Below are positions 34,944 through 46,727 of a DNA stretch of 64,000 bases, piece by piece (within the stretch, counting starts at the first letter, position 1; every line of letters begins with the position of its first letter). The translations under genes and the position numbers were made by a program. Source of the stretch: Neurospora crassa OR74A (taxonomy: Eukaryota > Ascomycota > Sordariomycetes > Sordariales > Sordariaceae); the NCBI RefSeq assembly GCF_000182925.2, contig NC_026501.1:1860001-1924000 (forward strand), written 5' to 3'. The notes beneath the pieces were generated by a model that saw only the letters and a program-made list of their open reading frames with translations, did no database searches and was not told where the DNA came from.

Positions 34944-35625
34944 GATGCTGGCCGCTGGGGGTGCCAGATGATCATTGTTAAGTTTCCGGAGCAGTATTAA
35001 GCTATCCAGCTGCCCGATGAAGCGACGTTCATTCCTTAGAGACACGCTTTTCGGGTTGTTTGGTTGAGGATGGCATGCGCGCCACAAAAGTCGTCGAGCG
35101 CGCGCGACTGTACACGTACTAGTGACGCCAAAGCACGTGATGCGACGCTGGCTTAAATCGGCGTGTTCCAGTCAAAGCTGTCTCTTATTGAGCAGCCGTC
35201 CTGTCGATGGACGTGTGTGTATTTGGTGTGATTCAAGACGATCGACAACACCTTGAATACCGGATACACTGAGCGCCTTTTGACAATGAAACCGAAATCA
35301 AGATCATGATGCGGAACAGAATATCATCGAAGTGAGCAGGTACCGTGGATTGCGGGTTAGGGATGAAGATGACCAATTGACGGACAGCTGGGTTCAGGGC
35401 AAAAGAGCACAGAGGTGCACTGGCTGCTGACCTCCCTGGACCGGCCGCATGCCTGCCGCAGAACTCTCGTCCAACCACGACGACCTTTGAGTAAAGCAAC
35501 TGAACTTGCCCAGAGTCTCGGATCCAACAACTTTTCTCTCGACACACTGACTATCAAGTCATCATCTCATTTAGTACATTTTCTCTAAGGCCTTTGGATC
35601 ACATCTTTTTAACACCAAGGTAACC
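34944..35625. promoter_or_regulatory. Divergent promoter region of REV3 and SLU7
   Basis: The 682 bp between the two head-to-head ATGs must carry both promoters. A GCGCGCGACTGTACACGTAC stretch (about 35100) and a CT-rich SLU7 leader (about 35540-35620) are visible. No regulator site was assigned. Confidence 0.45.
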
Positions 35626-36876
35626 ATGCCTCCCCCACCACCAAATAGGCGCGAGCAGGCCACAGCTGCCCCTAGCTCAACCGACAAGTCGGAGACCGGC
35701 GCTGGCGCCGCCCGCAAGGAGGACAACATCTACATCCCGTCATATATCAGCAAACAGCCCTTTTATGTCAGTGGTCTGGATAATGAAGAAGGTGATTCTC
35801 TTCTTCATCAGCGTGCGCGGCAGCAGGAGGAAGACAAAGCCGCCCAAGCCGCCGCACTTCTCGCCCGGGGTAAGAAGGCCGGTCCGGCAAGGACGAAATG
35901 GGTCAAGGGCGCGTGCGAGAATTGTGGCGCCATGGGACACAAGAAGAAAGACTGCCTCGAACGGCCGCGCAAATTCGGCGCCAAAGCGACGGGCAAGGAT
36001 ATCCAGGCGGACCGGATCGTGCGCGACGTGAAGTTGGGGTACGAGGCCAAGCGAGATGTTTACAGCGCGTATGATCCAAAACAGTACATGGAGGTGGTGG
36101 AGGAGTATAACATGCTGGAGGAGGCTCGACGGGCATTACAGGGAGACCAGAAGACGCCGGATGGGGAGGGAGCAGATGGTCCCGAAGACGACAAGTCAGG
36201 GTTTAAGTACGACGAGGAATCTGATATGGGACGCGATCGTGCTACGACCAAACAATCTATGCGTATTCGCGAGGACACAGCGAAGTACCTTCTGAACTTG
36301 GACTCGGATTCCGCCAAATACAACCCCAAGAAGCGCGCCCTCGTCGACGCCGGTGCTATAGCCGACAAGTCCGCCGCCTTGTTCGCTGAGGAAAGTTTCC
36401 TCCGTGCTTCTGGCGAAGCAGCGGAATTCGAAAAGGCCCAGCGTTATGCATGGGAGGCACAGGAGCGATCGGGCGATACCAGCCTGCATTTGCAAGCCAA
36501 CCCGACTGCTGGTGAGATTCTACGCAAGAAGGAGTCTGAGGAACGCGAGGCCAAGCGGAGGAAGAGAGCGGAAGAGTTGGCGAACCAATATGGCACACAG
36601 CCCGTCATCTCAGACGCACTTCGAGAAACCATCAAGGAAAGCGAGACCTTTGTGGAGTATGACGAGGCCGGCCTGATCAAGGGGGCACCGAAGAAGGTCG
36701 GCAAGTCCAAGTATCTCGAGGACGTTTACATCAACAATCACACATCTGTTTGGGGCAGTTGGTGGTCAGACTTCAGATGGGGCTACGCTTGCTGTCATTC
36801 ATTTGTCAAGAACAGTTACTGCACAGGAGAGGCAGGTATAGCTGCAAGCGAGAAGGCGGATGCTTGGGACAAGTAA
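35626..36876 (+). CDS. SLU7, second-step pre-mRNA splicing factor
   Basis: A single exon of 416 residues. Slu7 acts in the spliceosome at the second catalytic step, in 3' splice-site choice. A CCHC zinc knuckle lies at residues 97-110 ([14 protein letters not shown]) just after the conserved [14 protein letters not shown] segment. The family-typical [20 protein letters not shown] and [14 protein letters not shown] follow, then [14 protein letters not shown] and, near the C-terminus, [20 protein letters not shown] plus [18 protein letters not shown]. The start codon is followed by a Pro run and lies in ACCATGCC. It is complete, with no intron. Confidence 0.95.
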   Translation: MPPPPPNRREQATAAPSSTDKSETGAGAARKEDNIYIPSYISKQPFYVSGLDNEEGDSLLHQRARQQEEDKAAQAAALLARGKKAGPARTKWVKGACENCGAMGHKKKDCLERPRKFGAKATGKDIQADRIVRDVKLGYEAKRDVYSAYDPKQYMEVVEEYNMLEEARRALQGDQKTPDGEGADGPEDDKSGFKYDEESDMGRDRATTKQSMRIREDTAKYLLNLDSDSAKYNPKKRALVDAGAIADKSAALFAEESFLRASGEAAEFEKAQRYAWEAQERSGDTSLHLQANPTAGEILRKKESEEREAKRRKRAEELANQYGTQPVISDALRETIKESETFVEYDEAGLIKGAPKKVGKSKYLEDVYINNHTSVWGSWWSDFRWGYACCHSFVKNSYCTGEAGIAASEKADAWDK

Positions 36877-37339
36877 ACAGTATGTCTAACAGTTTTTGAT
36901 GTTAAAAATGATACCACAGTGCCACAACTTGAGAGTGCCTAACCGATCATACCTTGTGCACCCCTGGAGTAGCCTGCGGAACTAGAACATGACGTAGAGG
37001 AATCCAGAGACATGAAAGCAATTTACTCGAGTACGTCGGCTGATACATCCAAGACGGGGCACTTGAGAAGCTTCACAAAAACAAAATGTGGCGGTTCTGA
37101 GCATGCAACAAGAAGATGGTGTATAATTGAGACTTGTAAGGTGGTGCCTTCAGATCCGGGGGTTTCTTAGCTTCCAGGCACATATTTCAGTGCCAACCGT
37201 GCATGCATTTTGATCCCTGACTACATGGACATCGTGATCATAATGTAGGTTAAGGCAAAATGGACCTTCCAAAACCTGTGTTCCTACTAGCCGATGCTAG
37301 TCACCTGAAACCCAGCCCACCAAGATAGGCGCCTCAAAT
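36877..37339. other. Convergent 3' region between SLU7 and RPS9
   Basis: Both flanking genes end here. AT-moderate sequence with no open frame of note; it presumably holds both 3' UTRs and poly(A) sites. Confidence 0.45.
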
Positions 37340-38216
37340 TTACTCCTCATCCTCCTCCTCAGCAGCCTCACCGCCCTCAGCGGCCTTGGCCTTCTTTCTG
37401 CGGACACGGCCGGGGCGACCGCCACCGAAGGGAGAGGTGAGGGCGAAGTCGATGTGCTTCTGGGAGTCGAGACGGACAACGAAAGAGGGAACGTTGACGA
37501 TCTGCTTGCCGACGCGGATGTGGCGCTGGCGGATGAGGACACGAGCGTGGTGGATGGACTTGGCGAGGCCGAGCTTGTAGACGCAGGTCTGGAGACGACG
37601 CTCAAGGAAATCCTCAGCCTTGAGGGCAAGGACGTAATCGAGCTTCATGCGGGACTCGTCAAGGACACCGACGCGAACGAGACGGCGAATGAGGGCATTG
37701 CCTTCGAAAAGACGCTTGGGGTCCTTCTCGTCGAGGGTAAGAAGCTGACTGTGGCAGAAGTTAGTAATCGGGCGATTCCCTTGCACATCATTCCCCAGCG
37801 CCTGAGGCCCATTTCTGGGCCTGGTTTGCTGGATAACTGGATGGGGTACGAGAAAAACTTACCGGGCAGCACGACGGATCTTGGAGAGGGTCAAGAGCAC
37901 ACGCCAGACCTCACGCTTGTTGCGAAGACCATACTCGCCAACGAGCTTCAACTCGGAGTCCCTGAGGTCCGAAAGTTAGTCGTATGATCACAATCGACAT
38001 AAGCAGAGTCAAGCTCATGCTCAGTGGCCGGTGATTTGAGGCATGCGAGCGATCGCACGCGCAAAGAACATGGAGATGGTTGCTCCCGCTGCAATTGCTG
38101 TCGCTTCGCAGAGGCCGTCGAAAAGGAGTTCGGAATCAAACTTAGACGCACAAACGAGCGGCCTCGAAAGGGCGACGGGGGACCTTAGCGGTCTTCGAGT
38201 AAGAACGAGGCGCCAT
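37340..38216 (-). CDS. 40S ribosomal protein S9 (uS4)
   Basis: Exons 38152-38216, 37863-37961 and 37340-37748 encode 190 residues, the usual length. uS4 is an early-binding protein of the small subunit that sits near the decoding centre. Seen are [20 protein letters not shown], then [40 protein letters not shown], the S4 RNA-binding motif ([20 protein letters not shown] then [17 protein letters not shown]) and the [17 protein letters not shown] tail ending in acidic residues. The introns are 190 nt and 114 nt, both GT-AG. It is transcribed away from RPL21, sharing a 313-bp spacer. Codon use is strongly C-ending, as in highly expressed genes. Confidence 0.97.
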
Positions 38217-38529
38217 CTTGTTGTTGGGGGCTTTCTCAAAAGATCGTCGACTGGCAGCGAAAAGTTTCGAAAGTCGTTTTCTCAAAGTAAGAAAATCAAA
38301 GGGCCACTTGGAGGAGGGTTTGTGGTGGCCCGTGCGTTCAGCCTTGCCGGCACAAATCCGCTTGCCCTAACGCTGGCAGGCTGGTGGTTGGCCCAAGCTT
38401 TGCCCACCTCGCTTAGTCATACAACGGGAAATCGAGACCTAGTTTTGCTTGCACACAAATTCGTCGTCCAAATTTGACGCCCGCAGCAACCACCGTCTTC
38501 AGCATCCCCATACACGCCGAATCGTCACG
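38217..38529. promoter_or_regulatory. Bidirectional ribosomal-protein promoter (RPS9 / RPL21)
   Basis: Only 313 bp separate the two ATGs, so leaders and promoters of both genes share it. A CCCTAA motif (38365-38370, the telomere-repeat-like box known from many fungal ribosomal-protein promoters) lies near the middle, with GC-rich GGCCCGTGCG and GGTTGGCCCAAGC stretches. A CT/CA-rich leader precedes RPL21. Confidence 0.55.
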
Positions 38530-39266
38530 ATGGGTCACGCCGCAGGTCTCCGTGCTGGTACGAGATACGCCTTCTCGCGGAACTTCCGCGAGAAGGGTAT
38601 GATCCGCCTCTCGACCTACCTTAAGCAGTACAAGTATGTTGCGACAGCGACGAATTGGGGTAGTTGGGACGTCATGGCTAACTTTCTGCTAGGGTTGGCG
38701 ACATCGTCGACATCAAGGTCAACGGTGCTGTCCAGAAGGGGTAAGCGACGATCATTCCCACGCTTCTTATTTTTTTTGGGGCCATTACGATTGCGACAAA
38801 CACCGAGATGCGGAATATGTTGGGGTTCTGAAACATCGGAATTTCGAAAGAGGAGGGGCACATGCGATTTCGAACGACGAGGACTTTTTGCGGAAATACG
38901 GGCGAGCTATGAAACTGACGTTGGAAATCGATTAGTATGGCCCACAAGGTCTACCACGGCAAGACTGGTGTCATCTACAACGTCACCAAGTCCGCTGTCG
39001 GCATCATCATCTACAAGAAGGTGAAGCACCGCTACATCGAGAAGCGCATCAACGTCCGCATCGAGCACATTCAGCCTTCCCGCTCCCGCGACGATTTCCT
39101 TCGCCGCGTCAAGCAGAACGCCGAGCTCAAGAAGCAGGCCAAGGCTGAGGGCAAGCCCGTCCAGCTCAAGCGCCAGGCCCTTCTTCCCCGTGAGGCTCGC
39201 ACCATCTCTGTCGTCGACAACAAGCCCGAGACCGTTGCCCCCGTCGCCTACGAGACCACTATCTAA
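38530..39266 (+). CDS. 60S ribosomal protein L21 (eL21)
   Basis: Exons 38530-38633, 38693-38740 and 38936-39266 give 160 residues, the eukaryotic standard. eL21 is a large-subunit surface protein near the 5S rRNA. Seen are MGHAAGLRAGTRYAFSRNFR, the SH3-like core VGDIVDIKVNGAVQKGMAHK, then VYHGKTGVIYNVTKSAVGII and INVRIEHIQPSRSRDDFLRR. The second exon is only 48 nt, and introns are 59 and 195 nt. Codon use is highly biased to C-ending codons. Intact. Confidence 0.97.
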
Positions 39267-41071
39267 AGTACTCTTGGGATAGGACTGGTGGTAGACCTGG
39301 CGTATTTGGTTTTTCTTTGCATGGGGTTCATCGCGTTCGACACGGATAGATATCCTGCATGGATTTTTTGGTCTGGGATGCGGGAGTGCTTATAGGAATC
39401 AAAAATACCAGTGGCATGACCATGACCAAAACCAAAACACACGAGAACCGGCTCGATGCGCCTCCTCCTGATCAGGTGTACGTGCTTTTGAGCCTCGAGC
39501 CAACTTGTGATCGGATGGACTACGCCAGACGAATCTCGTGGCCAGACGAGTCACACAGGGACACACAATTCGAGCCCTGTCTGGCTGTGCGGCCGCTCTG
39601 TTTCTCGACCTAGCATCTTGCGGTTGATAGGGATACGCAAATAGAGCAAACGTGACAAACCACTTCACCGGGCCAATCTCTGCTACCAGTACGTATTGTG
39701 AGCATCTTAGCACGCTCAGAAGGTCTTCAAATCCAACTTGAAAGATGGGAGAGATTTGAGTAGAACGAAATGACTACAGCGTTATACTGGGCTTCCGTTT
39801 CCGACCTGGACGCAGAGATGCCATCTTTTGAGCCAACTGATGATTATTTGAATTGTAGAATTTCGATACCCAACCAGGGCCATTTATACATCCCCAGGCG
39901 CATCAACGCAACAGCCTTGCTAGATTGAAAGCGTTCATGCTTATGAAACTTGATAACGGAGCTTCAGTTATATATCTGTTTGTCACTGGTCGTTCCACTC
40001 TCAAGAATGTTCTTGGATTGTATACTATGATGATGATCATCTGGTTGGACAAAGGCGGCGGGCTGAGGCGGTCCATCACAGATCGATGACAGATTCACTG
40101 TGGGGTTTGAGGTTCATGTGGACGGAAATGTCGAGCAAGCTCGCTCCAGACCTCGAATGCCTGCCGAAGCATCGTCAGGGATTTTGCTTGGTCTCGTTGT
40201 GGCTTTCTGACATTGACGAGGCGTTGGTAGCATGTGGCTCAAAAAATAAACAGATTTGGCCAATTGGATATTGCGGCCGGGGAAGTGATAAGGCTCTCTC
40301 AGCATGTGGCTAAGCTACTGGATCTCCTCTTTGTCTAAATGCTACTTACTGGTGTAAATCTAGTATGTACATAGGTAGGTACCTCTAGGCAAAGTGTACC
40401 TTCTTAACCAGTACACATACGTACCTTTAGGTACCCGTCTTGGACCCTTCCAAATCGGAAGTGGTTTGACACTCTTGCACACAACCAGACCGAGGATGCT
40501 GTCACCAACAGGAACAGGAATAGGAACCGACCATCTGATCCCTTGGCTCTGTCACTACTACATAGTACTATGTAGTGTAGTTTCTAGCCAGTTTTCGGTT
40601 GTTTTTCTGGGCTCCTCTGGCCTGTCACATTCCCGGGCTACCGTTGAGTTTTGGTGTCCCGTCCGTGCCGTCCAGTGCAGGGTCGGAGTGAGTGGCCTTT
40701 TCAACACAGCTGCAGGCCATCCGTCATCTTTCAGTTCCTTCCACCTCAAACCCACCGCGCCCACTTCCGCTTCCGTTTCCTGTTTGTCTGAGCGCGCGCG
40801 TCTGTAATCCAACTAAACCTACGACTCATGACTTCGCCGTGCAACTGCGACTGCGAGCCCTGAGTTCGAGTCCGCATCGATGCCGCAATTGCAAACCATC
40901 TGCTCTGAGCTGCTGAGCAGGTAGCCAACCTGAGCGCGGTGGGCACACCGAACAGCGAGGAGTAGCGACCGCTGTCAGTCCTTCCTGTCTTGGCGCATCT
41001 TGCATGACCGCATCCTGGACTCGAACACTGCAGTGGACAATCTCCCTTCGACGGAAAAAAAATATACAGCC
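39267..41071. other. Region between RPL21 and the SMP-domain gene
   Basis: RPL21 3' end, then 1.7 kb without a recognised gene. GGTACCT-type motifs cluster at about 40370-40440, like those upstream of ATG3. The part next to 41071 is the leader of the downstream gene. Open frames such as 40394-40807 have no motif. Confidence 0.4.
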
Positions 41072-44000
41072 ATGAGTTGGACCGTCTTCTTGTTGATATA
41101 CCTCTTCGGAGGCCTTACCTTTCTGCCATTGTTGGTGGCTTGCGCTCTACTTCATGCTCACCTTACGTTTCCTTACCGCCCAGATGCCGTCCAGCACCAC
41201 GACCCAGAAGCCGACGACTTGATCCAGCCTGGTGACGATCTTGATGCGCTCAAGGCGGAGCAAAAGAAGGATGGAAAGCCCCGGGTGACCCATCACGACG
41301 ATGGTGTCGCTTCTGGGTATTTTGCAGTTTGCCGCGAGTATACGCCCATGGGAATCAACGCGAAGCCTATCGAGCGGTCGACACCTGTCGGCTCCACCAC
41401 CGTCGCCGCTCCCAGTCCCAGTGTCTACCAGACAATGTATCGGAGTATATTCGATCGCAAGTCCACCGGTCCCAGTCCCATCGACCACAAGAACGGTCCT
41501 AGTCAGCGCCCTAAGAAGGCCGGCAATGTCTTTTATGTTGTCCTGAGGTGCGTGACATTATCCTTTTGACTCTCAATACGACCTGGATTCTGATGCTCGT
41601 GACAGACACGGCCATCTCATGCTCTTTGACGATGACGAACAACTCGAAGTACGGCACGTTGTGGCGCTGGCGCACCATGAAGTCAGCATATACTCCGGCG
41701 AGGAAGTTACTCCTGAGGGCGAGCTGTACATCAAGCGCAACGCTATACGTCTCTCGCGAAAAACAGACGGGCTGGAAATAGGACCGGATAGTCAGGTCTC
41801 GAAACCTTTCTACCTCTTTTCCGAAAATTGCTCTGCGAAGGAAGACTTCTACTTTGCTCTGCTACGAAATCAGGAACAGCAGGCCCTGGACACGGAAAGC
41901 GATATCCCATCTCCTATCCAGTTTGAGGTCAAGAACATTATCAACTTGGTACAGAGACTGCACTCGTCAGAAGAACACATGCAAACCCGTTGGCTCAACG
42001 CGATGATTGGGCGCGTCTTCTTGGGCATCTACAAGACCAAGGACATAGAGAACGCGATACGGGAGAAGCTCACAAAGAAGATTTCTCGAGTTAAAAGGCC
42101 GGCATTTCTATCCAACATTGCTATCAAAGGTATCGATACCGGAGAGTCAGCACCCTTTATCACGAATCCACGGCTACGAGATCTGACCGTTGAGGGTGAA
42201 TGCTGCATTGAGGCAGATGTACGATACACTGGCAACTTCCGCTTGGAGGTTGCGGCGACAGCCAGGATTGATCTAGGCGCGCGATTCAAAGCACGAGAGG
42301 TTAATCTTGTCCTTGCCGTGGTTGTACGGAAACTCGAAGGTCATATCTTATTCAAAATCAAGCCCCCACCCAGTAATCGCCTATGGTTCTCTTTCCAACA
42401 GGCACCAAAGATGGAGATGACAATCGAACCTATTGTCAGCTCTAGACAGATTACCTATACCGTTATTCTCCGCCAGATCGAGAAGCAAATCAAGGAGGTT
42501 ATGGCCGAGACCCTTGTCTTACCCTTCTGGGATGATATGCCTTTTTTCAATACAGAGCACAAGAAGTGGAGAGGTGGTATCTTTCATGATGACACCGTCG
42601 TCTCAACCATGGATTTGGAAACAGCTGCGGCTCAAGAAGGCGATTTGGACGAGGTGGAGCGATTGGAGGGTACTCAAGACGTTCACGAACCCGATCTGCC
42701 GCACGTGGAAAAAAGCCACAGCATGCCTACTCTCGACAAGAAACCGTCAATTAGCCTTTTTGGGCGGATGACAACGAAAGCGAAGGGGGACCCTGTCTAT
42801 TCTGCATCTACGACCTCATTGAGCACGAACAATCAAAACGAGCTCAAGACCGATACGAGGAGTGAAACTTGTATACCACCTCCGATTCGGGTGGTTTCGA
42901 TCACTCATCCTCCGACGCCAACGGTTAGCACAGACGCCATCAATGCTGACGTCTTCAAACCATCCTCGTCACCACCGGACGAAAGCCTTGCTGCATCAGC
43001 GATGGCAACGTTGTCTGTCCAGGCACATTCTCCAGCACGACCACAGCCGCCTCACTCGCCCCTGAGGCCGTCCGTCATACCCAAGTTATCAGACCAGTCT
43101 TCCGGGTCCTCTTCTTCTGAAGCTGTGGATGCGGAAAAAGATTTGCAGGACTTTGATAAAAAGAACCAGGCAAGACGAAACACAGCCACATCCGCAGGCA
43201 GCCAGGAGGAAAGCAGGACGAGGTCTCCAGCTTCGTCGATAAGGGGGTCTGTGAAAAGTCAAACTGGGACCATCAAGGGTATTTTTGCCCGGCGAGATAC
43301 TGTATCATCGACAACAGGAGCACCCACGCCAAATCACCCAGACTCTGCGAAAAAGACTGCCTTGGCCGCCGCTTTTGTTACCAACGCGGCTGCATCTGCC
43401 AAGCGTTGGGGGCTCAATGCGTTCCAACGACACTCGAACAACGATGGGACACCGGGTAGGAGTGCTTCATTCACCGATGATCATCCATCGGTGCTGGACT
43501 TGAATCAGCCTATGGGACGTGGGCAGCCGCTTCCGCCTCCAGGAACACCACTTCCGATGCCAGACAGAAGGTTGAAGGCAACATCCATCAGTATCCCGAG
43601 ACGCAAACCGATACCGCCTCCAGATCAATCACTGCAGCAACGTAAACTGAGCACGCCAGAAGACCATGATCACAAACCCGAACGCCGCCCTGTACCACCT
43701 CCCCCTCTCCCAAAACGTCGTCAATACCGAGCTGAGCAGCAACTCGACGATGACGGAAATACTGTGAACATGCTTGTAGTCGCGGCTCCTGCGGAGTCAG
43801 AACCGACTACACCTATGAGCGAGGCCCATGAAACATCACCAATTAAGCCTTCATCAGACACCGTTAAAAGCAAAAACCAAAGTGGAATTAGCAGTTCTGC
43901 GACAGAAGGACCTGTCGGTTCGAAGTCGCCCCCCAAGCCTTTGACGCCATCAATCCGTAATACGCAGACTACAGGCCAGGAAAATCACGAAGACGTGAAA

Positions 44001-44144
44001 GCGCTATCGCTTGAAGTTTCAGCGCCTAATAATGATGACGATGAGTTCTCGGCTTGGATGGATGACGCCGGCCCGGTTGAAGATACTGACGCAGCCCCGG
44101 CTCCTACAGTTAACGGCAGCGTTGGCGAGAGGGCATCGCCTTGA
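41072..44144 (+). CDS. Nvj2/TEX2-like SMP-domain lipid-transfer protein with PH domain
   Basis: Exons 41072-41547 and 41606-44144 encode 1004 residues. The N-terminus is an ER signal anchor (residues about 4-26, TVFLLIYLFGGLTFLPLLVA). A PH-like region is split by the intron (FYVVLRHGHLMLFDDDEQLE, about 150-250). An SMP lipid-binding domain spans about 261-470 (WLNAMIGRVFLGIYKTKDIE, then INVLAV-type strands and ETLVLPFWDDMPFF). A long Ser/Pro-rich disordered tail follows, with many PPPPLP-type motifs. This order matches yeast Nvj2 and animal TEX2, ER proteins that move ceramide or other lipids at ER-Golgi or nucleus-vacuole contacts. The fungal product is longer than yeast Nvj2, mainly through the tail. 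The exact contact site and lipid in this fungus are unknown. Confidence 0.9.
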
Positions 44145-45112
44145 TTGTGAGATAGACCGGCTGGTACCTCGCATAGGAGTTCCACTTGAGTATAGTATTG
44201 ATGCGGGCTTTGCTGGTGGGAATCACAGTACAGCGAGGAGAACCGGATATAATACTATAAATTTGTATTTCTGTTTCATTATGCCAAAGAACACCATCGG
44301 GTCGCGGTGTCAGACGTTCAGTAACTATCATAGCACTTTAGGTGAAGAAGTATCGATTCATGTGTCACCGCTTGATGCCGTTCCTTGGAAGGTGAACGGC
44401 GTGTTAGGTGACCCTGCTTTCGATTCTTGGCCTTCGACAAACTGCCTACCTATGCGCTCTTCATCTTCACCGTTGATGACGGGTAACAAGCCGCATTTAT
44501 CGTCGATGCCATAGTACAGGCATAATGGAAACATTACAAAGCACGAAGCAATGGTATTCAGCTTCCTTTTAGCTTGAAAGTTCGTCTACAAATCCGGCAT
44601 GAGGCGAAAGAACTACTTGGAAATGGCCTCCTCACATGCCTCGGCAACTCATGTCAAGAAATTTGCGACATCTTCAGGAATTGTTCGTCTCTTCATATCG
44701 GATTTGGATGGCAAACCATGTTTCGCTAACAGCATGTCGGATATGGTGAACAGCAGAGTGTGCTTTTTATGCTTAGCTTCCATTTTCTTTCTAGTATACG
44801 AATAACCCAAATCTTCACCAGAGCATCATTACCGCGAAACCATATATTTCGTCTCATTCCGGACATCCCCGACATTCCACGGGTGTTATCCCGGTGACGA
44901 ACAGGATTCGACAAACATATGTATGTGCTTGCCTGACATCATATGTGATAACCCAGTTCGACCTTGTGTGGTAATGAGCGAGGAAAAATGTCGAAATGTA
45001 GATGTGGAAAAGCAGCAGGGATTCACATAAATCATCCATAACCACGTGGAGGACGTCCCGATTGAGATGAGTTCGGAGTTTCTAACCGAATCATCGATCA
45101 GCATCAACAGCT
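44145..45112. other. No gene recognised
   Basis: 3' region of the SMP-domain gene and upstream DNA of the next gene. Frames are short and overlapping, and no repeat was seen. Confidence 0.4.
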
Positions 45113-45802
45113 ATGAAGCTCACCACCACAGTCATCTTCATGGGACTCTTGACCGGCCTCGTCGCCGCTCCCCGAATTCACGCCCTGTCCGCAACCCATA
45201 TAGATGTCTGGCATCAATAGCCACGGCAATCTTGGTTGTCCCTTGCGAGGCCAACTGTCCACACGGAGGGTGTACCATCGAGTTCCGGACAAGTGTGCTG
45301 ACTTGCCGGGTAATTATCACCTCGACCACCTTGACCACCTGAGGCTCCTCCTGTCGCTGGCCGCCATGGCAAACCTGAATTTCAACCAATACAAACACCT
45401 CTTCGCCGCCGCCCCAGCCTACCAGCACGAGGACTACCGTATGTAACGCAAGCACGAGCACATCAAGAACGTCAACGAGATACACGCAAACCACGATCAG
45501 CTGGAGTATTATCACCCTCCCGCCCAAGACCACCAGCAAGCCAGCCCCCCACCTCCCCTCCCCCCCCCGCGACGACGACGACGACGACGACGACGACGCC
45601 ATGTCCCACGGTCACCAAGACGACCAGCCCAGCCGATTGCTCGCTGATTCGCTGTCCTGTGCCGACGTGCGAGGTGCGGTCGACGCTGAACGTGCCGTGC
45701 GGATGTACCACGAAGACGCTGCTGTACGTTCAGGGGTGTGCCACGACGTGTTCTGAGGGCTGCTCGACATGCACCGAGGCGTCCAGCATGACGGGGTGCT
45801 AG
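45113..45802 (+). CDS. Probable small secreted Cys- and Thr-rich protein; exon structure unresolved
   Basis: The ATG at 45113 starts a clear signal peptide (KLTTTVIFMGLLTGLVAAP). About 45220-45330, in another frame, read VVPCEANCPHGGCTIEFRTS and then TCRVIITSTTLTT. From about 45434 a third stretch runs to the TAG at 45800-45802. It is Ser/Thr-rich (STSTSRTSTRYTQTTISW), has a Pro run, ten Thr codons ending a (ACG)n tract, then a Cys-rich end (CPVPTCEVRSTLNVPCGC and GCATTCSEGCSTC) closing in MTGC. All are on the + strand and resemble small secreted Cys-rich proteins of filamentous fungi. Joining them needs two or more introns that I could not place firmly; GTAATT at about 45310 is a possible donor. 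It may be a real gene with unusual splice sites or a partly decayed one. Function unknown. Confidence 0.45.
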
Positions 45803-46727
45803 GTGCTAGGTGGTCTTGAAGGTCGTGGTCTAGACTAGGTAGGCTGCAAAGCTGGTCTGGGTTGGTTTGGGTTGGTTTGGGTTGGTTATGATTTGGTTTC
45901 TCGTCGTCTTCTTGTCATGCATGTATGTAGTGCAGCTATGCTGGCAGTTAGCTTTATCTGTAAATGTCCCAGTTTGTAGTGTCGACATATTGTTTTGATT
46001 TCGACCCTTTTCAGACTTTGTGGAATGTTGCACGGATATCCGCTGTTAGATCGTGTGGTGTTTGAGGAACTGGACATGGGAATGCCAAGGCAGACAGCGG
46101 GGTCCATTTTGAGATGGGTACCTCTAGGTCATGCTGGGGAAGCCCCGCCTTACCCCTAGATTTGGAGTCGTAGCTTACCGATAGCTGCCATGACTCTCCC
46201 CAGTAACATGACGGAAAGTCAGTCAAATTAACCTCTAAGAAGTCGCGAATGGGAGCTTGAATGAGAGCGGAACCGGGGACGCCAATAACAGGGGTGGAGG
46301 CAAGTCAAGTGGCCGGCGCCGTGTGTATCGGGCAACGCCGCTGTCCACGCCGGCAGCCAACGGCACCTGCCAAGAAAGACCTCGCGGTGACAAATGGAAG
46401 GAAGGAAAGTCGGAGTCACTAGCGTACCGAAGCTGAGGTGTTCATACATATCCCGTACATGATACCTTACACACCTCTCTTTTTGTATCTCTTTTCATCT
46501 CTTCCGCTCACCGAGTTCAACCGTTGTCATCCATCTGCCGCAAAGTAAAGCATACACAGCGATTCTATATACCACCAAGAAACTTTCCCTTGTTGTGCTG
46601 CAAGCACGTAGCCGTCACCGTCGTCCAATTCCACAAAGAGAAAGTGACAGCATAATACTCTTCCCATAGTTCTTCATAACTCGAGACTACCCATCTCTAG
46701 CCTCACCCGTCACTTCTCATTTCAAAG
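45803..46727. promoter_or_regulatory. ISN1 upstream region
   Basis: Left part: 3' end of the secreted-protein gene, with a short GGGTTGGTTT repeat at about 45856-45888. Right part: CT-rich leader of ISN1 (about 46470-46727). Reverse-strand frames here have no motif. Confidence 0.4.
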
